The notes: generated by a model from the letters alone, not told the origin. A stretch of DNA of 64,000 bases from Apus apus (GCF_020740795.1 NC_067283.1:127692568-127756567), one strand, 5' to 3'; shown: positions 13,975-26,528, numbered from the stretch's first letter. Numbers and translations: made by a program.

Positions 13975-15934
13975 CCAGATCTGGAAAAATCACGGTTTGT
14001 ACCAAAGTGAATGTTTATTTCCTTTTCTCAAGGAAATAAAGAGCTGAAAGCTGGTATTTTATTGGAGGTGAAAATTTTCCATTTAACCTCAGAGAAGCAC
14101 TAAGAGGTTGCAGCAGGAAAAGCAAAGGAAACATAGAGCTTTTTTTGCAGCAGTAACTACTCTTTTGCCTGAGGCTCAGGAGCAAGAGACAAGCTCTGCT
14201 TGGAAGGTTCTGGACCACTTCCACCTTCCTAGAGCTGGGCAAGCGCAGGCAGCTCCAGCAGCCTTGCTGGGACCATATTGCACTGCAAAGGGAGGGAAAG
14301 AAGAAGCTACAGAGCAAAACTCCAGATTTGTAAATTAGTTTCAGGCCATGTCAGATTCTAGGCTGTAAGAAATGTGCTTTCAGCTCTCTGTCCAGAGTCT
14401 AGGAGAATAAACTGGAAGCTCATGTACAATAACAGTTCACACTGAATGACATACTGTTTTTATGGAAGCCTGGTGGATGATCTTTGCTTAAAATGTTATT
14501 ACAATTGACCTGCAAATGGTGATACAAGGAGTGGCATGGTGCCTCCATTTCTTGCTACAGTCACCAAGGACTTGGAGTCACAGAAACTCTGACACTCACA
14601 GAGGTGAGTTTTAATGGTAAGGCTAAAGACGGGGAATTCATCCCTCCATCTAGGTTAGAGACTAGGATAAGGTCTTCGTTAAAACTGCTGTCCATAAATC
14701 TCACAGCCTTCTCTCACAGCTCGTGTTTTCTGGGATTCATCCTATTTGTCTTCTGACATCTCCTTCCAGCTAGCTGGCATCTACTTAAAAGTGTATTCAA
14801 AGCTGAACCCAATCTCTAGCTTTTCCAGTGAAGGGTAGAAAAGAAAGGTGACTTTTATAATTTGCATTCACATATGATATCCATCTCTTAACTATCTGCT
14901 TGGTGACACCAATTTAGAGTGTGAAGTTCAGGATCTCCCTTAGCCTTGAGAATCTGTGTTCTTGACTGTAAAACAAGTAGGCAAAGGTTCACATCATCTC
15001 TGCAGCTCCTGGCAAGCCAAAATAAACACACGTGCCTCTTGCAGTTATTTTAACCCCATGGAGAAGGCAGGGAAAAGCACTGTGTGACGGCATGGAGGCA
15101 ATGACAAGGGATGAAATACTCCACGTGGTTAGCATGAAAGTTGTGGTGTTACTGACCACTGGCTAATGGAAGGAAAAATTAATAAGCTGCTAGAGTGCTT
15201 TTTTTACTAAGTAGATTTCCCCAAGTCTAGGTTTGTTTCAGCTGTTCTTCCCTTAGTTAAAAGCAGGGTAAGTGCAAAGAGGGGGAATGAACAGCTTAGC
15301 TGCTCAGCTGGGCTTGGTAGCAAACTCTGCCTAGTGAAATCTCCTTTTGTGCTTAACATGAAGCACACACTTAAATGTTGTGCTAGAAGTAGACTGAATA
15401 ACTTAGCACTTTCCAAAATTAAGCCCTCAACTTTAGGATTCACACCTGCTCCATACTTCATTCACAGGTCAAGAGCTCTTTTGGCAAAGAAACATGGAAT
15501 GTATTCTGTTTTTTTCCTCCAGTGTCTGCTCTCTTCCAAATAAAGATCAGGATATAAAAACTGGTGCTGAGAGAGGTGTAGTAATTTTGGAATGAAAAGG
15601 AAACAATAATCTGACAAAAACCATAAGGCTGAAACAATAAACCAAATTTAAAAATTCTGACTGTAAATATTTATTTTCCCTATAGAAACTATTCAACAAT
15701 AAAATCATTTACTGGAAAGGAATATAGAATCCATGAGTTGATATTTTTTGCACATATTAAGGAAGCAGTGTTAACCCTCTCTCAGAGGCAGATCTGTTGT
15801 GTTTCACTATTTTACTCAGAAACAGGCTGACCACTTACACAGACAGGAACAACAGAAAATATGATGCCATCCAAGAAAGAAAACTTAAATAATTCAAGTG
15901 GAGACAAGCACTCTATTATATGTGTTGAGAGGCT

Positions 15935-15940
15935 TTTATT
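15935..15940 (-). terminator. Putative polyadenylation signal of PMP2
   Basis: TTTATT on the plus strand reads AATAAA on the gene strand, about 180 nt past the stop codon. Other AT-rich candidates lie further downstream (for example near 15670), so the actual cleavage site is uncertain. Confidence 0.5.
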
Positions 15941-16120
15941 ATATCACCATAATAATGTGGATTAGTTACATTATGGCTCTAAAATATCGAATTACAGTGT
16001 AGTCATTTTCCCAATAAAAGGAAATAAGAAAATAAAGACACACAGTGCGTGAGGCTTTGGTCACTGAGCTAAGCCAAGTTTTAAGAGCCAGTCCCAGTCC
16101 TGTGCAGAGAGGGAATTTCT

Positions 16121-19100
16121 TCACACTCTTTCATAGACTCTAGTGCAGACAACTCCTTTCATGGCACATTCCTAAGGAACAAAGGAAATGATTAATATAA
16201 ACCTTTTGCTGACAGTGGGTGTTTCTGTTGCAGACACCTCTGAAGTCAGTGAAAGTCCAGATGTCATGTTTTACATCTTTACATAATTTTTAGAGCAAAT
16301 AGCAAAGCTATTTTTATAAAGTGAATGGAGTGGCTTCTCATTTAGCATCTTCAGACTTCATTAAGTGGCATATAATGACAAATAGATTGCAAAATTGCCC
16401 TCAGCTTCCAGAAGCAAATTCACCTTTCTTGTTATTATTGCTGACTTGACAGAAAAATCAGCCCCACCTAGTTTATTATACTACGGGCCATGAACACTTC
16501 CAATTTTACAAAGGCTTTTTTACGGAAGGAAAAGTAGCCTGGGTAGTTCAGAGGTCAGGCTTCTGGCCTAAACAACTTTGGACTTATGAGTCACAAAATC
16601 TCTCTCCTGACTCTCCGGCTCCAGTGACCCTCAGCAGCTCCTGGTGACTCACGGCCACAGACGCGTGTGGCAGAGGTGACAGGATGCTAAAAAAGACTGC
16701 ATTGGTCTGCAAAAGATGGGGCCACCTCCAAAAACCTGTTTGAGGCAAGGGGCAGACAGCAGGATGCCAATGGAAAAGGGACTCTAACTCTCTTCTTTTC
16801 AAAGATGGATTAACAACTAGAGAGAACTGACACAGAAGTGCAGCCATGAGGACACACAAATGTGCAAGTGCTTGAAACAAAATGTAGTCAGAGCAAGGCA
16901 GCACGTGAAGTGCTGCCGATTTCAAACAAATTGCCAAAATTAGTTTGGCTCCACTCTAAAAACTTTAATCAACAAAGTACTTTCTTTCATTCAAAAGTGA
17001 AATCTTAATTTTAGCAGTGACCCTCACAATTAGGGTCCCTGGCTTGGCCAACCCACAGCTTTCACATGGCTGCTAAGAAAGGCCAGTTGAATGGTGGAGG
17101 GAGGAAAAGCCAGCAGTCCCCTGTTCCCAGGAAAGATACAGTTCCCTCACCACAGTGGCCACTTTGGATGGGCCAACAGGACTTGCTCGCCTCCACTGCA
17201 GGTCACCATGCAGGCAGGTGTGGACATAGAGGTGCTGACTTTCACCCAATAAACCTCAAGCAGCTGCCTACTGTGCTTGGCATGCTCACTTGGAAAAAGC
17301 AAACAGAAGTGTGTGAATTGATGAGACTTAGTGGAAAAAGTTGTGTGAAAAGGTGTAAAATCAGATTTTTAAGGTAGACAGGCTTTATTCCAAAGATAGG
17401 AAAAAGGAAAGAGCCATTCAAGGACAGCAATACCCAACTTGCAAACCTTCATTTGCATTCCACAAGTTTCTGCTATTTGAAAACCTAATTTCTTTAAGAA
17501 TAATAATCTTGAGAGCATTAAGTGTGCTGTTGATTTATGGCAGCTCTGCCAATATAGTGATTTTTAAAACAATCTGCTGTATGGAAAAGTATTTATTTCC
17601 TTCCAGCTTCTATCCTAAGCTTCGTTGCCTTTTTCTCCCTCTTAATTTATCTCATAAGTAGGAGAGAAAACCAAAATTGAGAGTCTGTTTAGACAGAAGC
17701 AAACTGAAGGCTGCCACCCTCGTGTCCTTTTTCAGCGTACAGGGAGCGTCAACTTACCACCACCATTTTCCCATCAACCAGTCTTCTTTTTATCGTGCTC
17801 TCTTTGCCATTCCACTTCTGCACTTGCACCAATGCCCCTTTCTCCAGGGTTACAACACTCTGCAAAGGTCAAGAGAAGTTTCATGCTGCAGTCTGAACTC
17901 TGCAGATTAGAGTAGCAATGCACTTTATGTTCAGCAAGATCCAAGTTCCTGGCAAATGGCACTCTTAGTAACATTAGTTTCAGCACCCTCTCATTTCTTC
18001 TTTCAGTGCTTTCTTTCAATAGTTTGGAAAACTCATAGTGCACAAAGAGGTCAGGAAAAACTCACCTGATGCTCTGTCAGGATGTGTCCAGACCACTGAG
18101 AAATCATTAGCCCCCTTACCTTGACTTTTCGGTCATCTGCTGTTGTTTCATCAAACTGCTGGCCCAGTTTGAAAGAGATTGCTGTATTTTTGAAGGTGCT
18201 TTCAGTTCTGATGGTTACTATGTCCCCTTTCATACTGATGATCACATCGGGCTTTGCCAGACCACCTAGCTTCCGGGAAGCTAAGCCCACTCCTAGAAAC
18301 AGGAAACAAAACTGTCATTACATTCTAGCAAGCAAGCAACTCAGTACCCTTCCATAAATCATTAGTGGAAGAAGAGGGAACAGCTTCTTCTGGAATACTT
18401 GAATGCCTGATTCAGATGAGACTAATTCCTCATATGTGGAAGTAGTGTGTTCAGAAGATGAGGAAGCCTCAACTGATGGAGTGCACCTTCAGCAAGATCT
18501 AAATGAGTACACATTTGTGTATATATAGCTAAGAAAAAACACTGTTACAAATCTGCATGATTTTTTGTAGAGATAGAAGGGGTAGGGAAATTCAGAGGAA
18601 AGGTCTGTTTCACATAAAAGCTTGGGAAAATCCTTTTTCCAAAAAAATCATGACAAATCTGAGAATCTGCACTTTTGTTAACCAGATGTGTGAAAGAAAC
18701 TGGATGCTGTATTGCCAACATGCTGGTGCTTGCTCATGAAAACATGTAATGGAGACTGGGCAATTCCTAGGTGACTAACAATGTCCCTTAAGGATCCTTA
18801 CATCTAAACCTCAATGAAAATAAAAGTAGGAAATATTTTAAAAGTTGACATATAGGAGTGGAGAGCTGCAGAGAGCTCCAGAAAAATTGCATGTCACAAG
18901 CCTTTTATGTTACCTAGTGCTTTTCAATCCAGTTAATTGTCTACAAGTTGTGAGGTCTGGAGCAAATAAAAAAGGAGGCCACTGACTATGTATCACTGGT
19001 TTTTAAATGCAGAAAAGGGCTAGCTACACTTATGCCTTTGTTTATGCTTTTGTTTATGCTATGCTATGCTCAGATTGGAAAATCCACATTAAAGGATACA

Positions 19101-19963
19101 AAGTTATCTGTAAATTATAACACTTTGCAGTAATTATTCTATAGAAAAACAATTCTGTTCAGATCTTTGGAAAAATATCTGTAGCTGGACTTTAATCCGA
19201 CATTTTGTCTGGTTAATTAATTAACTGCAGTTCTTTTGACACTCAGTTTAATGTTTTGAATAAAGGGAATCAGTGTCTCAGGGATTAATTTATGTAGTAA
19301 AAGAAATGCTGTAGCTGACTGTCTGTGCACTTGCTGTAGAGGAATGAAGTCAGCATTAGCATGAAGAACAATGCCTAATTTATTTCATTCCTGGCATTCT
19401 TCAGTAACAAATGGATTAATTCATAAGATTTAGACCTCTGAAACCAAAGTGTCATGAGACATCAGCTCCATTATATATTATAAATTATGACAAGTCATGA
19501 GTTTAACGATGCTGTCAAGACAAACATAAAAAATTGCTGCATCTCCATCAAGTCTTCTCATTACAGAAAACCAAATTAGATCAGGTCAGTTAGACAGAAA
19601 TTATTACAGTAATTCAGCACTTGCCTTTCTGTTTTTCCGTTTTCAATGTTAAAGGAAAGGAATTAAATTATTCTAGAAAAGTATCACAGAATTTTCTGAC
19701 TGGAAAAGAGCTTTAAGAATATTGAGTCCAACCACTACAGTGCTTAAACCATTAAAGTAATTCAAGTGCTTTTGTGGCCAGGAAGAAGGTACCATCCACA
19801 AGCAACACACAAGATGAAGAAAAGACATTCCCAAAGAAAACATTAAAAAACACAACCAAACAACCAAACAAAAAACATTTAATTTCTCACCCAATTCTTT
19901 CATATAGTCATCAAAATTTTCGCTGGAGACAAGTTTCCAGGTTCCCACAAACCGGTTACACAT
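16121..19963 (-). CDS. PMP2: Peripheral myelin protein 2 (FABP8), complete four-exon gene
   Basis: This is an intracellular lipid-binding protein that binds long-chain fatty acids. In mammals it is a cytosolic, membrane-associated component of peripheral myelin in Schwann cells. Coding exons on the minus strand are 19891-19963 (73 nt), 18120-18292 (173), 17758-17859 (102) and 16121-16171 (51). All introns are GT-AG. The joined frame is 132 residues, the normal family length. Exon 1 carries the FABP signature ([18 protein letters not shown], residues 7-24). Arg107, Arg127 and Tyr129 (Met = 1) form the fatty-acid carboxylate site. PMP2 rather than FABP4 is inferred from the [14 protein letters not shown] and [10 protein letters not shown] blocks of exon 2, [23 protein letters not shown] in substance in exon 3, and the [16 protein letters not shown] ending. 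The start has a strong context (ACCATGT). Intron 1 contains a CR1 scrap. The gene lies 5' to 3' in tandem with FABP4. Confidence 0.93.
19683..19775 (-). mobile_element. CR1 3'-end scrap in PMP2 intron 1
   Basis: The start, 'cacagaattttctgactgga', followed by 'gagtccaaccactacagtgc', is the complement of the CR1 3' terminal region. It is short and shares the 'cagtgcttaaaccatt' segment with the copy near 43.7 kb, so it probably belongs to the same subfamily with an internal deletion. Confidence 0.7.
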
Positions 19964-20072
19964 GGTGCTGGCTTTGCGAGGCAGTGGTCCTGCAGGGAGA
20001 GGCAGCGGCCACAGCAGCTCTTGGTGGGAGTCAGAGAGATCGTGTGTCCAGCTCAGACCTTGCTGGCCTCCC

Positions 20073-20114
20073 TTTAAAGATGCCCAGTCCCTGTAGTGGT
20101 CAGGACGGGCCAAT
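20073..20114 (-). promoter_or_regulatory. PMP2 core promoter: TTTAAA element and inverted CCAAT box
   Basis: TTTAAA at 20073-20078 lies 110 bp upstream of the start codon. CCAAT on the plus strand (ATTGG on the gene strand) lies at 20110-20114, 37 bp further out. FABP4 has the same pair at nearly the same spacing, which supports both as functional elements kept since the duplication. The start site itself cannot be read from sequence. Confidence 0.6.
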
Positions 20115-21154
20115 CAGGGAGGCAGTGCCAGGGCAAGACAATGTGCACGTTGTCCAAGGCTGCCGTGTCAGTACCAAGGCTCCGGGTGACGCCTGCCTTG
20201 GCTTCCTCCACTGAATAGATGGGGACACGGAGACGGGCACGTGGGGATGGGGACATGAGGTTACCACTGCAGCCACAGAGCAGTTAGGGGACACTATGGT
20301 GAGGTCTGAGTCACATGGAACCACCAAGCACAGGAGCACTCTGTCTGTATGCAGCTCAGCTCTGACTGTCCTTCCAGTACCATTCTCCTGCTATCACCAT
20401 TGCCAGTGCTGTCACCTGTGTGCTAGTCAGGTAAATTAAAGCCTTGTGGATTTGGGGGAGGAACTGTCAGAAACTGCTGTACACAGTGTGTTCCCTGTTT
20501 TTTTTTACCTTTCATGATCCATACTGAAAAGTGTCTGTGCTTTATCATTTAAAGGTGGAACTGAATTATTCTTTCCTGTTTACTTAAAGCCTTTGCATGA
20601 GAGCAATGATCCCAAGCTGTGGGTCTTTCCCTGCAAATACCCATGTGAGAAGAAGCCAAGATTCTCTGCCTCACTTCTTCCACAACAGGGCATATTCAGA
20701 AGATCACTGCCTCACTGGAGATCAGCTCTTTTGCTTGGCAGATGGACAGTGAGAACAGAGGTTGGGTCATTAAAGCGGTCATCCTCAGTTCTGAGTCACT
20801 TGGTGAGCAGTGAGCAGTATTATAAGGCTGGGAGGAGGGCATATACTGCTCCTGCTTTGCCCTTCTGCACCTAGATGATTGGTCTGTCAGAGTTAAGGGC
20901 AGACTTGAGACAGTGGAGTCATATAAGGCCTTGCATTCAAATGTGTGCTACCGTTGTCAAGTATCTTCAAGTTTTCCTGCTTCCGTGAAGAGCAATAGCT
21001 TCCTCTGTGTCATGTGAAATGGCACACTAGGGCCAAACACCTTCTGCCTCCAGATGACATAAAAATGTGACATGGAAATAGTTTCTCTCAGTGGCATAAC
21101 TGCAAATATTAGAATGTGCCTATGTGCCTCAGCTGTTCTGATCTAAACTTTTAC
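20115..21154. other. PMP2 upstream spacer
   Basis: The first 250 bp are moderately GC-rich and include a loose G-run cluster (20221-20252: four G tracts, loops of 10, 5 and 2). No exon or repeat is recognised in the rest. Confidence 0.5.
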
Positions 21155-21620
21155 ACAATGACAAAACGACTCAGGTCAGAAGGGACCTCCAGAGGTCATC
21201 TGGTCACACCTCCTGCTCAAGCAGGGCCATCTCATGCTGGTTGTCCGGGCCCATGTCCGGATGGCTTTTGATTATCTTCAAGGATGGAGACGCCACTCCT
21301 CCTTGGGTCCATGTCTCCCATGTACTGCAGAGCTGTCACAGTTTGACTCACGATAGACAACAATGCTCTCTCTCCTTCCCTACCTGGCTGGGACAGGGAG
21401 GGGATCCTCAAACCAGGACAAGAGCCCAGAACTCGACCCAGAACTTCAGCTGTGGACTCACCAGTGCAGAATAAAGGGGAAGGATCATCTCCCTCAGCCT
21501 GCAGCACTCTTCCTGATACAGCCCAGGATACTGTTAGCCTTCTTTGCCATGAGGGAACATTGCTGGTTCATGTTCAACTTCATTGTCCATCAGGACACCC
21601 AGGGCTTCTTCTGCAAAGAT
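21155..21620 (-). mobile_element. CR1 LINE 3' region, interrupted by a small LTR insertion
   Basis: The complement of an older CR1 3' end. Blocks include 'gtcagaagggacctccagag', 'cctcctgctcaagcagggcc', 'caaggatggagacgccac', and, beyond the insertion, 'cagtgcagaataaaggggaa' and 'atcaggacacccagggcttc'. Removing 21334-21425 joins the CR1 halves cleanly, so the insertion is younger than the CR1. Confidence 0.85.
21334..21420 (-). mobile_element. Miniature solo LTR (87 bp) with 5-bp target-site duplication
   Basis: The element begins TGTCACAGTTTGACTCA and ends CTCAAACCAGGACA. These are the two ends, in reverse orientation, of the 704-bp LTR at 45833-46536, with most of the interior missing. It is flanked by a perfect direct repeat AGAGC (21329-21333 and 21421-21425), inside a CR1. 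A 5-bp duplication and TG...CA ends fit LTR integration of ERVL type. It has no coding capacity. Whether it inserted small or shrank after insertion is not decided by this copy alone. Confidence 0.85.
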
Positions 21621-22290
21621 GAGTTTGAAAGCTTGAAAAGTTTGAACATTCAAAACCTTTTGTAAGAAGTACATTTAGAACTATTACCTTGTGGTTAGCA
21701 AAAACCAGTCACAAAGGACAAATACATAAACCAAATGTATATTTGACAGGCAGGAATTCCAAGCATTGCAATTCAAGACACCTCCAACTATCTGAAACTG
21801 TTTAGTGTAAGACCACATTAATAAGCATTCTGTCCTTCCCCTTCCTAAACTATCTTCCTGGAGAAAGCTATTACTTGGTACATGAAAAGATTAGATGGCT
21901 TCTTTCCTATTTGAATGAAAAATAGTTATCTGTTTGGGTTTTTGTGCCAAAATCTTTTTCTGAGTTTCTGGATTCTGACCACATATAAGGACTTTTCAGA
22001 TCTACATTGTAAGGATGGAGAGTACAGTGAGATGATAGGTTGTGGGACTAAGTTTCTTGTGTTCAGGGATGAATGAGAGGGAGCTGATGCTGGTCTAAGG
22101 AGGGGGATGTTTGGGTCTCATCTTCAAAGTTGTCACTTGCAAGAAGGGAAATATGCTTAAGCAGAAAAGCAATACAACCTAAGCAGGGAGAATACTGTAG
22201 TCTTCAGATTATACTGTAATTGTGGGGAAATGACAGGTCTTAAGCCACAAATGTTGGTTGTCTATGTAAAATGTTTTTATCCCATCAGTT
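21621..22290. other. Intergenic spacer between CR1 copies
   Basis: AT-rich non-coding sequence in which I see no exon or recognisable repeat. Confidence 0.6.
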
Positions 22291-22830
22291 GTAACATAGA
22301 ATCATAGACTCATAGAACCATTAAGGTTGGAAGGGACCTCAAAGATCATCAAGTTCCAACCCCCCTGCCATGAGCAGGGAACCCTACCACTAGACCAGGT
22401 TGCACAAAATCTTGTCCAACCTGGTCTTAAAAACCTCCAGGGATGGGGCATCAACAACCTCCCTGGGCAACCCATTCCAGTTTCTCACCACCCTGATAGT
22501 GAAGAACTTTTTCCTAATATCTAACCTAAATCTCCCCTCTCCCAGTTTAAAACCATTACCCCTTGTCCTATCACTATCTTCTCTGGTGAAAAGCCCCTCC
22601 CCAGCTTTCCTGTAGGCCCCTTTCAAGTACTGGAAGGCCACTATAAGGTCTCCCCAGAGCCTTCTGTTCTCTAGGCTGAACAGCCCCAATTCTCTCAGCC
22701 TGTCTTCCTAGCAGAGGTGCTTCAGGCCTTTGATCATCTTGGTGGCCCTTCTCTGGACCCTCTCCAACAGGTCTATATCTTTCTTGTGCTGAGGGCCCCA
22801 GAACTGTACACAGTATTCCAGGTGGAATCA
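22291..22830 (-). mobile_element. CR1 LINE 3' end with ORF2 C-terminus
   Basis: The minus strand encodes an uninterrupted CR1 C-terminal segment (22390-22689) with the typical [36 protein letters not shown] and [15 protein letters not shown] blocks. It is followed by the 3' UTR, ending in the ATTCTATG-type motif seen as 'catagaatcatagactcata' at 22296. Upstream coding sequence (22690-22820) is in another frame. The copy is 5'-truncated near 22826, where unrelated sequence starts. Confidence 0.92.
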
Positions 22831-22872
22831 TCAACAGGGTGGAAATGTCCAGGTGGAAACATCAACAAGGGT
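22818..22872. repeat. 31-bp imperfect direct repeat at CR1 5' edge
   Basis: CCAGGTGGAATCATCAACAG at 22818 recurs at 22849 as CCAGGTGGAAACATCAACAA. It lies exactly at the truncated end of the CR1, so it may mark the integration junction. Confidence 0.7.
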
Positions 22873-25800
22873 AAGTTGAGCAGAACTTCCCATTACTGCT
22901 CAGGTCTAGTCTGTGGTGCAAGGAGGAAAAGTCTAGAGTGATTGAAAATAAAAACAAAGTAAAGAACTCCTTCTCCCCCACAGCAGCAAGCAGATGCTGT
23001 ATCTGTAACATGGAAATAAATGTCAGTCTCTGAAGGTGTTGTCCACAGAGTGTTCTTCTGAAGCGGAGATGCATTATATCATATTTTCTGTAATGAATAG
23101 CTGGCTTTTTATCTGATTTCTGGAAATGAGAAAGCTCCTCCTAAATTAAACTATCCATTTCTTCTTGAGGAATAATACCTACCATTGCTCTTCAGGCATT
23201 CTTGTTATTTCATTTAATTGTCTTATCTACATAAAGGTACTTCAACAAGCCAAGGCTGGTGCCTTTGAGAAATAAAAGATGATTGGAACATTATATGATC
23301 GGGCCCAAAGAAATTCAAGAAGAGCAAATTAGTCAGAATAGAGCAGCTATACTGCAGTACCAGTAACATTAAGAACAAAAGTGACAGAGAATTATTTATA
23401 CAGACAAAACCCCAGTCTTAAGCAGTCTCAAACAATGTTGACATTGCTACCATCTATCTCTTTGTCTCTAAGAAAAATTAGCACTTTCATTTAAAGGACT
23501 TACAGTCTAGAAAGACAAAGAGCAGGGAATTATATCTTCAGTAGAAATAATATATGTGGAAAACAAACTTTTCTTCAAGATTAGAGGGAAAAAAATGTCA
23601 AGGATTCTGAGTACATGTGATAAGAGGGAGCTTTGATTCCCTTTTTTTGCTTATGGTTGAAGTAAACCATGCTTTGAAATCAATACACGATAATCTGACA
23701 AAAATAGAGAGCTAAAATAGAGAGCTAAAACTTTAAAGAGACTATTTAAAGAAATACAGAACATTGATAGCAGTTTCTTTAAAAGAAATATGTTCTGGGC
23801 AAACCTACTGCCAAAAAAAGGCTACATTAAACTCCTAGGGGAGTAATGAAGGCAACAGAAATGCAAGCGGAGAACAGAGGCCAAATGCCTGCCTTGTTGT
23901 GAGGACACCAAGGATGTTTTAACAGTGATTCTATGGAGCTGAGGGATCAATTCCAAACACAAGGCCAGCAGTCTGTCTCTTCCCAATAGCTGTGTTGGAG
24001 GGTGTGAACAGCCTTTTGTCTCCTTAGTTTGGGCATCCCAGGAGACCAGACCAAGACTACTGGGACCAAGGGAACAGGGGGCAGCTTGGGGCAGACTGCT
24101 GAGCTTGGCACAAAAAGGGCTTGACTGGCCAGGATGAACAAGTACTCCTAGTTCCTTCCAGGGGAAACCAAGAGTTAAAACAAAACCAGAAAAATAACGG
24201 AAAGGTCAAAGCACAGAATAAGCTTTGCTTAATCTTTCTCCTGAGCTTCTACCCATCTGCGGGTGTGAGACCCCTTTCCCTCTTTTCATCCAAGAAACTT
24301 GTAAAGGAGTAATGAACAAATATGCTAACTGGCAAAGATCTCCTCTCAGCATTGAAAGCTGCCTGCTGCAATCAATATGTTGCCCATGGGGTTTGTGGGT
24401 GTTCTGGGAGATCCTTCTTTTCCAGAGAGGAATGTTATGGGGTGAATCCTGATTTTTGGAGAATAGTTCAGCACAGCAGGACCTGTGTTGCTCTGCAGGC
24501 AAGGAAAAGGCACTGATCTGCCCGTACCTTTTGAAATTAATATGGTCACCTCTGTCCAGGTCTGAGAGCACACATCTTTGTTTGGCATAGAGGAATGATC
24601 TCCATTTATTCAAGAAGTCACTAGGCTGCTGCCTTTTTTAGATAATAATTTTTGGCCTTTTTCAGAGAATAATTTTCAGATATGTTCATATTCTAAGAAA
24701 AGCATCCCTAATTCTTCATTACTGTCCTTATTAAAGTTTCTAGATGAAGGTCATTTTATTGAAATTTCCAGAAGGAGAAGTTTTAATGGCTTTTTTTATT
24801 AATAAACCTAGTCTTTGATTCATACACAAAGTCTGAATTAATTCATCAGGTAGTAAAATAAATAGAGATGCTTTCAGAAGACATTACTTGCTTTTGAAAA
24901 ACTGGGCTATAATAAATGTTACAATTGTAACTGCAGGCTTGATTAAATATGTAAATTTTTTTTGGAAAATAATGGCTGCTTTAAGAATGTTGGAAATTTG
25001 ACCTCTGAAATATAGTATTTCCATACCTGTGGATGATCAGATGTATTTAATTATGGGCTGATCTTTAATATCTATATACAGCTTATTTAAGCCAATGATG
25101 CTGCTTTTTATGATCATCTCTCCTATGTAGGTTTTCTGCCACTAAACGGTAGTTTTATCCTGGCTTTTGTAAATAATTTTGGGTTTTATTAAGTGCTAAT
25201 TAGATTTAGAAATGTGTAGAAGGGATACTCAGAAGCAAGTTTCCTTCCCCTGTGTAACTGCTACTCCTTAAGCTGATGAGATTTCACAATGAATGAAGCC
25301 AAGGTAAAAATAGGAGAAGTGTTTGTTCATGTTTGTTGTTTTTTAAAAAAAAATCTGGTGAATTAATGGATAGACTTTTGAAACTGCTGTTAAATAACTC
25401 CTTAGCTCATCCAGAGTGTAGAGAGAGGTTTATCTCTTTCTGTTCCCTGCTCCAGTTGTATTAATAGTGCAGAAACTTGGGAACAGTCTGAGTCATACAG
25501 AGGAAAGTTCAAGGGCATGAGGTCTCTGCTGCTGGCAGCAGGGACTCAGAACCATCAACTTGGACAACCGACCTCAGGAATGTCAGAAATATGTGGAATT
25601 TGGTTCACAGATCTTAATTGCAAAACTTGGGATATGCGCATTTTCCCATTTTGTGTTTATGGCACACCTTTTCAGACTCTGGTTGTCCAGTTTTTCCCTA
25701 GACTTCTCATCTATTTTGTCCTCAGTTTGAGTGCCTCAAATCAGGGCTTCTGTGGGTGTCAAGTTTTGAAATAGGAAGCCAGGATTAAGGGCAGTAAAAG

Positions 25801-26528
25801 CAGGTAGTTCAGGAATAAGAGTTGAAAAACATGGTGTCCAAAGGGATTTGCTTCTAGAGAGGCTCATGTTCCCATGACTGATCTAACCTAATGAGCTAGT
25901 AGAAAATGCACATATATATATATATATAACAAAAGGTGTACCACTAGCAAGGCTATGATTCTTAATTCAAGGCTTTTTTTGCCTAATCTAGGACAAAAAG
26001 AATTGTTAAGCAAAGGGACATTAACAAAATAACCACAGCTGAGAGTTACAGCAGTTCACACTTGAGGTGGAAGAAGACAAGATCAAAGCACTCCAGGCGA
26101 TCCTTGGGTTTAAAATTGTTGGCATTTGTGGGCAGAGGAGGTGCCTGGTTCCCCACTCATGTTGGAAGCCAACACTGGGCAAGCACAGCAATTGCCCTCC
26201 TCCCCAGCCTGGGGATAACACTGTTGTTCAAAGCCCAGAGGAGCAGCCCCGCTATCCCCCCTGCTGCACACCAACTCCTTTCAGGGGGTGGCCTGCACGC
26301 AGTGCTCACAGCAGGATTTTTTGTGTCCAGGTCTATATCCATCCTTCTTACACAACAAGTGCCACTCTCTGGGTCCTCTCTGACCCTCTTTCCCCAGTGA
26401 GACAGGTCACAGTTGCTGAGTGTGGCACTTGTGATGCTCTCCCACACAGATCCTGTCCCCTGTTGCATCCCCCAAGCCCCCTTTCTGACAAACTCCAGCA
26501 CCATCGTGGGTTGTAGAAAGCAGAACAT
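22873..26528. other. Intergenic spacer between FABP4 and PMP2
   Basis: No exon is recognised; in particular there is no FABP9-like exon between the two live genes, where mammals have one. It includes a short (TA)n at 25912-25928. Open frames near 24206-24613 and 26062-26570 overlap on both strands and show no domain. Confidence 0.55.
25912..25928. repeat. (TA)n microsatellite
   Basis: A short pure TA dinucleotide run. Confidence 0.9.

Larger units (their letters stand above)
9918..15934. other. Intergenic DNA downstream of PMP2
   Basis: No exon recognised. It contains a possible ancient LINE relic (10490-10800), a GTT-rich microsatellite (13926-13974) and a short inverted repeat (12977-12999). 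I looked for a FABP5-like exon on both strands and found none. Confidence 0.55.

Noticed and set aside
1-15934. A FABP5 gene expected near PMP2
   Set aside because: No exon with the FABP signature, a TADGRK-like block or a RxYE ending was seen on either strand; it probably lies outside the window.
18121-18357. Plus-strand open frame across PMP2 exon 2
   Set aside because: It is the antisense shadow of a real exon with proper splice sites; the paralogous shadow at 28360-28608 has the same cause.
19673-20113. Long minus-strand frame reading through PMP2 exon 1 with an upstream in-frame Met
   Set aside because: The upstream part would lie in the 5' UTR and promoter; family length and signature fix the start at 19963.
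20221-20252. G-quadruplex upstream of PMP2
   Set aside because: The first loop is 10 bases and tracts are uneven; much weaker than the LTR motif.
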